64,000 nt of DNA from Zanthoxylum bungeanum (taxonomy: Eukaryota > Streptophyta > Magnoliopsida > Sapindales > Rutaceae). The notes beneath the pieces are model-generated. The model made no database searches, was not told the origin of the DNA, and was given only the letters and a program-made list of their open reading frames with translations. Each line of letters starts with the position of its first letter. Within the stretch, counting starts at the first letter, position 1. A program made the translations under genes and the position numbers. Of this stretch, positions 33,851 to 45,350 are shown piece after piece. Location of the stretch: NCBI GenBank assembly GCA_019454045.1, contig SKCR01021357.1, forward strand, positions 124,001 through 188,000, given 5' to 3'.

Positions 33851-35169
33851 TGAACAAGCTGCACCGAGCTTCCTGTTGATAACCAGAACCAAAGAACAAG
33901 TTGATGGAATTTACTTACTGCTCATGGAAGAACCGAACTTTCTCTTGCAACCAGAAAGACTGAACAAAATGGTGAAACAAGGCTCTGAACAAGCTGCACG
34001 TATGTTGAAACTGTGGTAGAATGATTTTGCTTGCTTGTGGTGGTTGGTGAAGAGTAACTCCTTCATGAAGCTCACCCACCAACGTGGACTTGACAAAACA
34101 TTCATAAAAATTTCATTTTCCATTAATGAAGTTAGTTGAAAAGCATAGGAGGCCCATGCTATGTATTTGGGCTACATTTTCTTTTTGAGAAGCCCATCTC
34201 ACAAATGTGGGAGTAAATGATCATTAAATTAACTAAATTATAAAATTTAAGGCAAAAAATATAATTAAAAAAATTCTAATCTGTTGTAATTAATAAAAAA
34301 ATCATTTTCATGCAAATTACCGTTCATAATTTTATAATAGTTAGTTATAAAATTAAGTCGAATCAAATTTTCCTCCATGCTCATTAACTTTAGTTAATAT
34401 CTGAAATAATATTTTTTTCAAAGGTAATTAGCCATAATTACTGGAATCTTAACTGAAAAATACCAATAACTGATAAAAAAAACAATAAAATGAATCATAC
34501 ACGAAAAACTAATAAAAATTAATTTTCATAGTAAATACTTTTCATATGAGGGATATGAAATACAAATTATTGTATAAAAAAATTATAACAAATTCTACTC
34601 CATGCTCATTAACTTTAGTCAATATTCGAATTAATTTTAGCTATAACCGAATTTAATATTTACATAAATAAATAAGTAGAAAATTAATTAATTTATACGA
34701 ACCATTAGCCATAATTACTCAAATCGTAACTGAAAAATAATTGGTCAAAGAAAATAATAAAACGATTCAGTAACGAATAAACGTATTCATGATGTTAAAT
34801 TTATATTCCATGACTGTAATAAACGCTTTCACTCGAATCGACCCATTGATTAAACGAAAACATTGTTTGAAACTCACATTCGCTTTAAAGCGAATTGAAT
34901 CGGATAAATAAACGAAATCCTTACCAAAAATTGCCACCCCTAGTCGTAATGAATAAAAATTGTAAGCGAAAACAATAAGTATAAAACTCGTATACATGCT
35001 AAATTAACATATGTAATTAACGAAAAATATAAATAGATATCAATATTAATAATTTGTGCTCATTATTTGTGATGTTTAAGTGAATTGTATTAACTTATAA
35101 TCATTACACACGAAATCGAGATCGAATCGAAGTAATAAACATGACATTGAATAATTTGTAATTGTTAGA
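33851..35169. other. AT-rich intergenic DNA with a diverged duplication
   Basis: No gene is recognised. Two blocks, about 34365-34470 and 34595-34750, both contain TCCATGCTCATTAACTTTAG followed by GCCATAATTACT, so they are diverged direct repeats about 230-280 bp apart. I could not find MULE terminal inverted repeats here matching the left side of the locus. Confidence 0.5.
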
Positions 35170-37248
35170 TATAACCAATACATGCAACTTCACACCATCA
35201 ATATGCAATTTCACCATTAAGATGCAACTTTCAACCTTAAAAGATGCAACAAATATTTTAAACTTGAAAAACAAACAATTAAACTTGTGCTAGGGCGCAT
35301 AAATATGACCATTGAATATGCAACAACTACCATTAAACTTGCAACTTTCACCAATAAATATGCAATATTTCAAAGATGAAATTTTTAGCAATAAACATGC
35401 AAAATGAAACCATTGGACTTGAAATTTTAGCAATAACATGCAATTGTATCTGCCTTGAAAATCGCACTTGCAACAACGACCGTTGAATATGCAACCTATA
35501 CCATCATACATGCAACTTTTACCAATTAATATGCAATATTTCGAAGATAAAACCTTTAGCAATAAACATGCAAAATGAAACCGTTGGACTTGAAACTTTA
35601 GCAATAACATACAACTGCATCTCCCTCGAAAATCGCACCTGCAACTATTACCGTTGAATATGCAACCTCTAGCAATTAACGTGCAACTTTCACCAATAAA
35701 TATGCAATATTTCGAAGATGAAACCTTTAGCAATAAACATGCAAAATGAAACCGTTGGACTTGTAACTTTAGTAATAACATGCATCTACATTTGCCTCGA
35801 AAATCGCACATGCAACTATGACCGTTGAATATGCAACTTCCACCATTAAACTTGCAACTTCCACCATTAAACTTGCAATATTTCGAAGATGAAACCTTTA
35901 GCAATAAACATGCAAAATGAAACCGTTGGACTTGTAACTTTAGCAATAACATGCAACTACATCTGCCTCGAAAATCGCACATGCAACTATGACCGTTGAA
36001 TATGCAACTTCCACCATTAAAATTTCAACTTTCACCAAAATAAATATGTAATATTTCAAAGATGAAACCTTTAGCAATAAACATGCAAAATGAAACCGTT
36101 GGACTTGTAACTTTAGCAATAACATGCAACTACATCTGCCTCGAAAATCGCACCTGCAACTATGACCGTTGAATATGCAACTTCCACCATTAAACTTGCA
36201 ACTTTCACCAATAAATATGCAATATTTCGAAGATGAAACCTTTAGCAATAAACATGTAAAATGAAACCGTTGGACTTGTAACTTTAGCAATAACATGCAA
36301 CTACATCTGCCTCGAAAATCACACCTGCAACTATGACCGTTGAATATGCAACTTCCACCATTAAAATTTCAACTTTCACCAATAAATATGCAATATTTCG
36401 AAGATGAAACCTTTAGCAAAAACATGCAAAATGAAACCGTTGGACTTGTAACTTTAGTAATAACATGCATCTACATTTGCCTCGAAAATCGCACATGCAA
36501 CTATGACCGTTGAATATGCAACTTCCACCATTAAACTTGCAACTTTCACCAATAAATATGCAATATTTCGAAGATGAAACCTTTAGCAATAACATGCAAA
36601 ATGAAACCGTTGGACTTGTAACTTTAGCAATAACATGCAACTACATCTGCCTCGAAAATCGCACCTGCAACTATGACCGTTGAATATGCAACTTCCACCA
36701 TTAAAATTTCAACTTTCACCAATAAATATGCAATATTTCGAAGATGAAACCTTTAGCAATAAACATGCAAAATGAAACCGTTGGACTTGTAACTTTAGCA
36801 ATAACATGCAACTACATCTGCCTCGAAAATCGCACCTGCAACTATGACCGTTGAATATGCAACTTCCACCATTAAACTTGCAACTTTCACCAATAAATAT
36901 GCAATATTTCGAAGATGAAACCTTTAGCAATAAACATGCAAAATGAAACTGTTGGACTTGAAACTTTAGCAATAACATGCAACTGCATCTGCCTCGAAAA
37001 TCGCACCTGTAACTATGACCATTGAATATGCAACCTCTAGCATTAAACGTGCAACTTTCACCAATACATATGCAATAATTCAAAGATGAAACCTTTAGCA
37101 ATAAACATACAAAATAAACCGTTGGACTTGAAACTTTAGCAATAACATTCAACTGCATCTGCCTCGAAAATCGCACCTGTAACTATGACCATTGAATATG
37201 CAACCTCTAGCATTAAACGTGCAACTTTTACCAATAAATATGCAATAT
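35170..37248. repeat. 171-bp tandem satellite, about 12 copies
   Basis: The anchor ATCGCAC (or its one variant) occurs at 35461, 35632, 35803, 35974, 36147, 36318, 36488, 36658, 36829, 37000 and 37170, so the period is 170-173 bp, mostly 171. Monomers carry internal words ATGCAACTT, CCGTTGGACTTG and CTGCCTCGAAAATCG. Central copies are very similar and edge copies more diverged. Because 171 is divisible by three, minus-strand ORFs with a 57-residue repeat appear; they are a consequence of the period and not evidence of a gene. Confidence 0.95.
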
Positions 37249-37425
37249 ATTTTTATATTATTTTATTTTATCAGTATTATAAAAAAATAAATTTTTATAT
37301 TGTTTTATTTTTTCCGTATTTTTTAAAAATAAATTTTTAAAAACTTACAATAAATTTTTTTATAATTTTATTTTTATTAATATTTTATATTTATATAATA
37401 AAAAATTATTTTTATAATTTTTTTT

Positions 37426-37506
37426 GAGAGTAATCGGTTACAACCAGTTACTCTCATTTTTTTTTTTTAATACTACCAACCCACCAAGGGTATTGTAGCA
37501 ATACCC
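37426..37506. repeat. Twin hairpins in AT-rich DNA
   Basis: Hairpin 1: GAGAGTAA (37426) pairs with TTACTCTC (37448), with an inner GGTT/AACC stem. Hairpin 2: GGGTATTG (37488-37495), loop TAG, CAATACCC (37499-37506). They are followed at once by GGTAAAAAAAACG, where the chromovirus LTR fragment begins. Confidence 0.85.
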
Positions 37507-37508
37507 GG

Positions 37509-38010
37509 TAAAAAAAACGTTCTTATTCTTATGATAATTGGTTATACTTTCACCTTAATCAATTTTGTACTGATATTAGTAAAAAGTAGGGTTGATGTTG
37601 ATTGTTGATTGTTGGATTAAATAAACAAATAATCCCATAATTCTTTTGATTTAAAGAGGCGAAATCAGTAGCTGACAAAGTAGGGTTGATGTTGATTGTT
37701 GAATTAAATAAACATATTGCCTTTGACTGAAAAAAAAAAAATAAAATAAAAAATGAAGAAGCAGTGTGATGGACACGGCACTGTTCCTTTAGAACAGTGT
37801 CGTGCCCATCAATGGAGCCAGCAGCGCCTGCTGCTGGTTCCAGGCGATTGGCTGATGGCGTCACACACAAAAAAATAAAATAAAATAAAAATAAATAAAT
37901 AAATATTTATAGTAATAATAGATAAAATAAATTAATATAAAAATAAAATAAAATAATGGTTAATGCTAAATAAGTAATAAATAAAAATCAATAAATAAAA
38001 TAATCGTTAA
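37509..38010 (+). repeat. Internal fragment of the chromovirus LTR
   Basis: It matches about 42280-42835 of the complete LTR at 42050-44290, including the hairpin pair at 37779-37841. It starts and ends inside the LTR and joins directly to RT/RNase H sequence at about 38011, so both the LTR and most of the internal region have been deleted. Confidence 0.8.
37779..37841. repeat. Hairpin pair in the LTR fragment
   Basis: CACTGTTC (37779-37786), loop CTTTA, GAACAGTG (37792-37799); then GGAGCCAGCAGC, loop GCCT, GCTGCTGGTTCC (37814-37841). The pair is flanked by A-rich simple sequence and repeated at 42620-42682. Confidence 0.88.
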
Positions 38011-39783
38011 TGCTAAGAAGAATTCAAGATTCTTATGGAATGAAAAGTGTGAAGAGAGCTTCCAACAACTCAAGGAGCGGTTAGTGTCTGTCCCAATATT
38101 GTCATACTAGATGACTAAGGCAGATTCGTGATGTACAATGACGCCTCGAAAAATAGATTGGGAGTGTGTACTAATGCAGAATGGTAAGGTATATCGCATA
38201 TGTCGAGAGCAACTGAGGAGTACGAAAAGAACAATCCAACTCATGATCTGGAACTAGCATCGGTAGTATTTAACGAAAAATATGGAGACACTACTTGTAC
38301 GTGGAGGAATGTGAGAGTTATACGGATCAAAAGAGCCTCAAATATTTCTTCACTCATAATGAGCTGATTATAAAGGAGATGGTTAGAATTGGTAAAATAG
38401 TACGACTGCACGATCAATTACCACCCCGCGAAGCAAATATAGTAGCAGACGCATTGAGCAGAAAAACAGCACTGGCTCCGCTGATCATACAACCAGTAAT
38501 ATTGAGGGATATATAAGAATTAAGGTTAGAGATAATACTCATGGAACAAGAACACAAGCTAACATCTATAAGTGCCCAACTAGTATTGTTTAAAAGGATA
38601 AAGAAAAAATAATTGGATGATGCAGGGCTAATGAAACAACGGAAAAATATGGAAGCAGACAAGAATACTGACTTTTCGTTTGATAATGACGGTACAATGA
38701 GATTCAGGGAAGGCTGTGCATTCCCAATGACCCATAGATTAAGGAAGAAATTATTGTGGAAGCCCATAACACCCCATATTCGGTACACCCCGGAGGCACG
38801 AAGATGTATCGGAACCTGAAGCTACATTACTGGTGGCCAAATATAAAAAGTCACATCGCAGAGTTGTGGCAAAATTTTTAACATGTCAACAAATTAAAGC
38901 TGAACATCAACGGTCATCAAGGACATTACAGCCATTAGAAATCCCACAGTGGAAATAAGAGCACATAACTATGGATTTTATAGTGGGACTAGCGAGTTAG
39001 AAAGAGGGAATAATTCAATCTGGGTGATAGTAGATCGACTCACTAAAACATCGCACTTTCTCGGAGTAAAAACCACGTTTAGTATTGAACGGTACGCCGA
39101 CCTATTCGTCAAAGAGATAGTAAGGCTGCACGGAGTCCTTGTCTTTATGTGCCAAACCGTGACCCCAGATTTACTTCAAAGTTCTGGAAAAGTTTCCACG
39201 AAGCCATGAGAACCAAATTGGAGTTTAGGACATCATTTCACCCAGAAAGTGATGGACAGTCAGAAAGGGTGGTAATATAGATAGTGGAAGACATGTTAAG
39301 GGCTTGTGTAATGGACTGGTCAGGGAAATTGGAGCGATACTTACATTTAGTGAAATTTTCTTACAATAACAACTACCAAGCAACCAATGGCATGGCACCA
39401 TACGAGGCGTTATATGGTAGAAAATACAGATCACCTGTTCATTGGGACGAAGTGGGCGAGACTAGGTACCTAGGAAGGCAAGTGATTAAACCAGAGGTAT
39501 TCCAAGAAACTAAGAGGGTGGTCGAGAGCATCCGGGCAAGGATGAAGATAGCACAAAGCCGACAAAAAAGCTATGCCGACAGAAGAAGGAATGAGCTAAA
39601 ATTTGAGGTGGGAGACCACGTGTTTTTTAAAGTGGCGCTTATGAAATGAGTGATGAGATTAAGAAAAAAAGGGAAACTAAGTCCACGATACATAGGACCA
39701 TTTGGGATACTCGAAGAGGTTGGTGGCATAGCATACCGTCTGGCTCTACCATCGTCTCTGGCAGGAGTTCACAATGTTTTCCA
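38011..39783 (+). pseudogene. Ty3 chromovirus (Tekay/Del-like) RT-RNase H end and integrase, broken
   Basis: The frame-broken pol order is: RT end/RNase H (CEESFQQLKERLVSVPIL, SRATEEYEKNNPTHDLELA, ANIVADALSRK); the integrase zinc region with the H half and CQQIKAEHQ; the core with MDFIVG and DRLTKTSHFLGVKTTF; KFSYNNNYQATNGMAPYEAL; and YGRKYRSPVHWDEVGE. It is followed by KGKLSPRYIGPFGILEEVG and VHNVFHV. Many stops and frame changes are present. A copia solo LTR interrupts it after VFHV at 39783, and it resumes at 41762. Confidence 0.9.
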
Positions 39784-41761
39784 TGTTGGGTTTTCTAGGT
39801 CAAACCAAGATCAATTAAGCAATGAAACATGTGAATACAACAAAGTAAGAATGCGAAAAATACTCACTTTGATCGGATTTTGGATGCGTTGAACACAAAA
39901 ATTTTCCTCCTTGAGTTTCGGCCAAGCTCTTTATTATGCTCCTTGTGTTGATCTTCAAGCTCCAAGCTTTGAGTGTTGATTCCAAGCTCAAGGATTGGTT
40001 TCCTTATCACCTTTGAATGACTCTTTGATGTGTGCTAGCACTTGTGTTTTTGAAAAAAAATCACTCAACATGAACCCTAGGTTCACGCCAAAGTGAAGAA
40101 GAAAAAAGGGGAGAGTTTCGGTCTTGATGAAAGAAAAGGAGAGAATGAATGTTGTGGGTTGATTTCAAAAATCAAGTAACCTAATACCAAAAAACAAAAA
40201 TTAGTAAAAGGTCTTTCACACATCAATGAAATAAGCTTGTGTGTTTCACAAGTTTCCAATAACCCAACCACTTCCATCAACCAAAAGTAGATGAGATGGA
40301 CTAGGTGATGTGACTTGTGTGGGCCCCACTTGATTCAAAATCCGAGTGGGCCCGCAACACATCCCGGACTCGGGTTCGCTAATTTCGAATTAACGAATTT
40401 TCCGTTGCGACGTAATTAAATCAAATTTAATTAAAAAATTATGCCTAGCAAAATTACTATTCACGTCGCTAGCGAATTAATTCTAAATTAATTCGTTTGC
40501 CCGAATTAAAATCTAATTTTAATTCCGCGTCGAAATCTAATTTCGTTTAATATATCAAATTTATTATTTTATCGATTAATTCGAAATTAATCGTTCTCTC
40601 TCTACAAATAGTATTTTATCTCAGATAAAATCTCTCCGCAATTAATCCTAGATTAATTTTCTCTATATTCTAATTAATCCAAGATTAAATATATCCGAGT
40701 CATACGTCATCGGTGAATCTTCGGGAAGTGACCCATGAGATCCTTGGATATGTTGGCAGTAAACCCGGTCGTAGGACTATCCAAACACGTACGTACCTCG
40801 TACTATGTTTTTACCGATTTACAAGACATGATTGACTTCTAGCAAGACATGGTTGACTTCTAGCAAAACATCGTGCCTACCCAATTCTCCAGAAATATTC
40901 TTAAAGGAATATATAATCTGTATCAGGCGTAGTATACCTAGTATTGCGTATTGCGTTTTGCGATCCAGTATCGGATGTCACATGCTAGGCCTGGGGCTGG
41001 AATTGTGTCTGCCCCGTACGAAGCATATATCAGATCTCTGGTAACTAGTCTCTACAATCGGATAATCATGACCTAGTCATATTATCCCGATAAATTCAGT
41101 ACATAAGAGTACTAGCTTCGTATCCTACGTGATCATCATATCCATATGACTGAAGTGATACTTCCCATCTTTACATCATACCCAATACACTACGATTCTC
41201 AATAAACCCAGAAGAGGCGTACACAGAACCTGTTAAGGCCCCGGACGACCAAAACCAAAGTATATTGATTGTCGCAAGTATTAGCGATGCAAGTCTCAGG
41301 TTAAAACCAAATACATCTACCCTGATTCGGACTTCCATAGACACATAGCCATACTACCAATGGAATTCTGATGGGTCTATCCAGAGCGAAGCTGTTTCCG
41401 TACCATCGGTAAACACAACCTCCTATTACACTTGCATAAGTATCCAATACTTAAATATATGAGAACTATGCCGTTATGCTCCCACAACGCGCACAAGTGC
41501 AATACTAGTCTATTCCCCATTATCGATGTCCAGTCTCGATAATACTACGACTATAGATATTTTAATGATTAAACCTTTGTGGATTAATACTGTCTCATAT
41601 CTTATTAATCCAGAACTAATCATATGGACTTTTATCATTATGTATCTTGGTAATCCAATTACAAATGATAAAAGAGCAATTTCCTTTGTCATATAGTTAA
41701 TTTGTACAACAACACAATTTTCTGTACAAATAGTGATGTTATGGGTCATAATTGTCCAACA
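39784..41761 (-). mobile_element. Copia solo LTR, 1978 bp, target repeat TTCCA
   Basis: The plus strand reads TGTTGGG...GTCCAACA, flanked by TTCCA at 39779-39783 and 41762-41766. Excising it restores the integrase reading HNVFH then ISMLWKY. It is the same family and the same orientation as the LTRs at 12419-14344 and 61444-63468. No internal region is present, so it is an LTR-LTR recombination product. Confidence 0.95.
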
Positions 41762-42035
41762 TTCCACATATCAATGTTATGGAAATACATGGAGGACTCG
41801 AGTCATGTGCTGAATTATGAACCCCTGAAGCTAACCCCGAACTTGACCTGTGAAGAGAAACCAATCTGGATTCTAGCAAAAGAGGTGAAGCAACTTCGAA
41901 ATAAAGAAATAGCCCTCGTGAAGGTTCTATGGAGGAACCAGACGTTTGAAGAAGCGACATGGGAAACAGAGGAAGAAATGAAAGCTACATACCGAGAGTT
42001 GTTCAGGTAAAGAAATTTCGAGGACAAAATTCTTA
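41762..42035 (+). pseudogene. Chromovirus integrase C-terminus with chromodomain
   Basis: It reads MLWKYMEDSSHVLNYEPLKL, PIWILAKEVKQLRNKEIALV and KVLWRNQTFEEATWETEEEM, ending YRELFR. This is the chromodomain-bearing tail of plant Tekay-type elements, normally continuous with the sequence before 39784. A polypurine tract (AAGGGGGAGAC, 42039-42049) follows. Confidence 0.9.
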
Positions 42036-42619
42036 TAAGGGGGAGACTGTAACGCCCCGCTATAAGCTGTATGATTGAATAATGATTTGAATAAATGATT
42101 GAAAAATTTTAGGTACGTTACCTAATTGTCCAAATTAGGGGTTAAATAATAAATATCAAAATTTTCACTATAAAAAGGAGGGTAGGGTTATCAAACCCTA
42201 AACTTTAAAATCTCTCTCTCCTCCCTTGGCCGTCCGGTAGTAAAAGCAACAACCTTCTAGCCTCTCTCAATCTCCCAGGTAAAAAACGTTCTTATTCTTA
42301 TGACCATTGGTTATTACTTTCACCTTAATCAATTTTGTACTGATATTCGTAAAAAGTAAGGTTGATGATATTCGTAAAAAGTAAGGTTGATGTTGATTGT
42401 TGGATTAAATAAACAAATAAATCCATATTTGTTTTTGTTGTGAGAGAGAAGACATATACACCCGGCATATAATATAATTTTCGGATTGAAAGAGGCGAAA
42501 TCAGTAGCTGACAAAGTAGGGTTGATGTTGATTGTTGAATTAAATAACATATTGCCTTTGACTGATAAAATAAAAAAAATAAAAAAATAAAAAATGAAGA
42601 AGCAGTGTGATGGATACGG

Positions 42620-42682
42620 CACTGTTCCTTTAGAACAGTGTCGTGCCCATCAATGGAGCCAGCAGCGCCTGCTGCTGGTTCC
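42620..42682. repeat. Hairpin pair in the complete chromovirus LTR
   Basis: The arms are identical to those of the pair at 37779-37841: CACTGTTC with GAACAGTG, then GGAGCCAGCAGC with GCTGCTGGTTCC. It lies between two A-rich simple-sequence tracts. Confidence 0.88.
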
Positions 42683-43234
42683 AGGCGATTGGCTGATGGC
42701 GTCACACACAAAAAAATAAAATAAAAATAAATAAATAAATATTTATAGTAATAATAAGATAAAATAAATTAATATTAAAAATAAAATAAAATAATGGTTA
42801 ATGCTAAATAAGTAATAAATGAAAATCAATAGTTTTTATTTTATTTTTTATTTTTTATTTTTTATATATTAACACGCCCGGTTATGTATTGCAGGAACAA
42901 ACTAACATTATAGAACAGTGCGTAAAATTCTCGTAGAGGTAAATAATTTTCCATCTATACCACAAGACTTATGTATTGAATTAAATGATATGTGTGTCGT
43001 GATGGTTGACTGATGATTAGAGTCGATTATGTTTGGTGTAATTATATGTGTTTATTGTAAAATGTATGTTGATTGTTTATGGTTATTATGCATATGATTT
43101 ATATTTATTGCGTCGCTCATATCATTATTAATGCACAAATTATTTGAGTAATGGCATGTATTGTGTCATGGTTTTAAAGTTTACTGGAAATGATTTGAAA
43201 TGAATTTTATGAGGACTTGGTATAATTGCTACAT

Positions 43235-43680
43235 GGGGGTATATGGTAATGGGTTGCCGTAGGTAATGATTTAGTAATGGGTTACCTGCGGTAACGTTTT
43301 TTTGGTAAAGGAAAATGGTAATGAGTTACTGTAGGTAATGATTTGGTAATGGGTTATCTGTGGTAACGTTTTTGGTAAAGAAAAAGGGTAATGGGTTACC
43401 GTAGGTAATGTTTTGGTAATGGGTTACCTGCGGTAACGTTTTTGGTAAAGGAAAATGGTAATGAGTTATCGTAGGTAATATTTTGGTAATGGGTTACCTG
43501 CGGTAACGTTTTTGGTAAAGGAAAATGGTAATGAGTTACCGTAGGTAATGTTTTGGTAATGGGTTACCTACGATAACGTTTTGGTAAAGGAAAATGGTAA
43601 TGGGTTACTATGGGTGATGATTCGGTAAAGGGTTACCTGCGGTAACGTTTGGTAAAGGTTACTGGTAAAAGTTACTGGTA
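43235..43680. repeat. 70-bp tandem array with GGTTACC/GGTAACG dyads
   Basis: The anchor GTAACG occurs at 43291, 43363, 43433, 43503, about 43573 and 43642, so the period is 69-72 bp with about six units. Each unit contains GGGTTACCTGCGGTAACG and GAGTTACCGTAGGTAATG, both near-palindromic. Confidence 0.9.
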
Positions 43681-44290
43681 AAGGAACCATTAATGGTAAT
43701 GGTTAAATATGTTCTAAATTAGAACATCAAAATCCCGACCGGTTGCCCTGTAGCGTATACCACGACCGATGGCCCATTTTACTGTATATGTTTTATCGAT
43801 TGGTAAAGGTTTATGTTAAAATCAAAGTTTTCAACAATCTGCATTTTTTTCAAAAAAGGAACGTCATTTCATTCATGCATGAAAATTCCTTGCTGGGCTT
43901 AAGCTCATTGTATCCTGTGGTGTAGGTAATCATCTTTTTGAAGAATATGTTGATTTAATGGTCGGAGGTTGCGCGACAGATCCATGATGGTGACTCATGT
44001 GACAAGGAACCATGTCTATTTCTTTTAATTACCAATTTAGAGCATTAGGGTAATAAGTCTCCAGGATTGTTAGGTCTTGGAGGAAACTAGTGTGTTACTT
44101 TAGTTTTACATTACATTCGTTTTGACATTTGGTTTATAGTAAGAGATAATTGACTTTTTGGATGATTATCAATTTTGTATGTTTAGTAATCTTGCATAAA
44201 TGTCATGGGAATGTAAATTTAGAGTAGAATTTGGTAGCGTTCTGACTCTATACCCCTTTGGGTAAGGTGGTCATTGGTCGGGGCGTTACA

Positions 44291-45350
44291 TCCCTTTGCA
44301 TATATTTTTCGTTTAACCTTTAAACGACTTATAAATAATCAGTATTATTCATAAAAGTTGCCCTAGTACTCTACGAGTATATTTCACTAGTGAGACTCTC
44401 TAGATTCTTGCATATTCGTCACGAAATCCAATTTCGTGTCCATAATTTACCCACCCGTTAATTATGATGACCACAGATAATTATGATGACCACGGATAAA
44501 CTCGCTGAATCATACAGGTCGAGATCATGGCATATTTTAATTCTTCCGTCACTGGTATCCGGATATATCCCAGAGATATAGATGTAAACATCAAATCTCT
44601 ATAGGGACAATCTCGTCGACGTCTCTATTAACAATCTCTAAAAGAGCACTTAGAACTTACTTCTAAAGTATACCACGGGCCCATTGTTTTTTTTATCTGA
44701 TTTCTAATCATATATGGACTACCTATGCTCTGTACACAGAACTGACGGATCCTATCTTGACACACAGGACACCTTGAGGATCTGTCCACACCCAACGAAC
44801 AGGTGGAGGTCTGATCTAAATAGATCGGTGTCGTGACTGCCATCTAAGTTTGGAAGATGTCTCATGTGCCCACAATGATATCTCAAGTCGAAGAATCACA
44901 AATGCTACTCAACCCGAGAAGATTCTTATTAACGTTGGTGTACCATCTATTAAGAATTTTTGGTGAGTTGTTCAGTGTTTATCCGCTATAAACACCTACA
45001 CGTCTATACGAGTCTCCAACAGTCATGGTTCATTGAGAAACCATTGGAATAATATATTCCAGTATACAGCATGTACCAATCTCAACAGGTTTACTTTACT
45101 GACCAAATAATGTAAGCTTCGACCAGGAACAGTCTAAGAATGACAACATCGTGATACAACTCAATGTCAGTTGTGACGCTTTTACAACTGCATCATGACT
45201 AATCATTCTAAGGTCAATTACGTCTTTACCATATTAAAAGATATATTATATTATAGAAATTGTTTATTTTATTCATAATAAAATGTTTACAAGAGTATTT
45301 ACAAGGAAATACAACAGGGAATTGACGCTCTGAGCACCAACCCTAACAGA
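44291..45350 (-). repeat. Second copia LTR family, fragment
   Basis: On minus it starts TGTTAGGGTTGGTGCTC at 45350. Its style is like the other copia LTRs here but it is not close in sequence. Its distal part is missing where the chromovirus LTR ends (44290), so the chromovirus probably inserted into it. Confidence 0.65.

Larger units (their letters stand above)
42050..44290 (+). repeat. Chromovirus 3' LTR, 2241 bp
   Basis: It starts TGTAACGCCCCG and ends CGGGGCGTTACA, a perfect 12-bp terminal inverted repeat. A TATA box (TATAAAAA) is at 42169-42176, with a CT-rich leader and a splice-donor-like CCCAG|GTAAAAA at 42276-42285. A hairpin pair and a 70-bp tandem array follow. The right flank (44291) is a different copia LTR. 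Confidence 0.93.

Noticed and set aside
33593..33899. Overlapping minus-strand ORFs with LFTALFLFTAVC repeats
   Set aside because: Shadows of the 9-bp-based minisatellite, open in three frames.
16423..34200. Terminal inverted repeats for the MULE-like locus
   Set aside because: I compared the outer flanks by eye and found no convincing long inverted repeat or 9-bp target duplication; the element may be non-TIR or extend differently.
35290..37176. Long minus-strand ORFs with a CMLLLKLQVQRFHFACLLLK-type repeat
   Set aside because: They arise because the 171-bp satellite period is a multiple of three; there is no start context, known domain or sign of selection.
35170..37248. CRISPR-like array
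   Set aside because: Whole monomers repeat head to tail without unique spacers, and the context is a plant nuclear genome.
44628..44843. 71-aa minus ORF in the second copia LTR fragment
   Set aside because: It is inside LTR sequence and has no recognisable domain.
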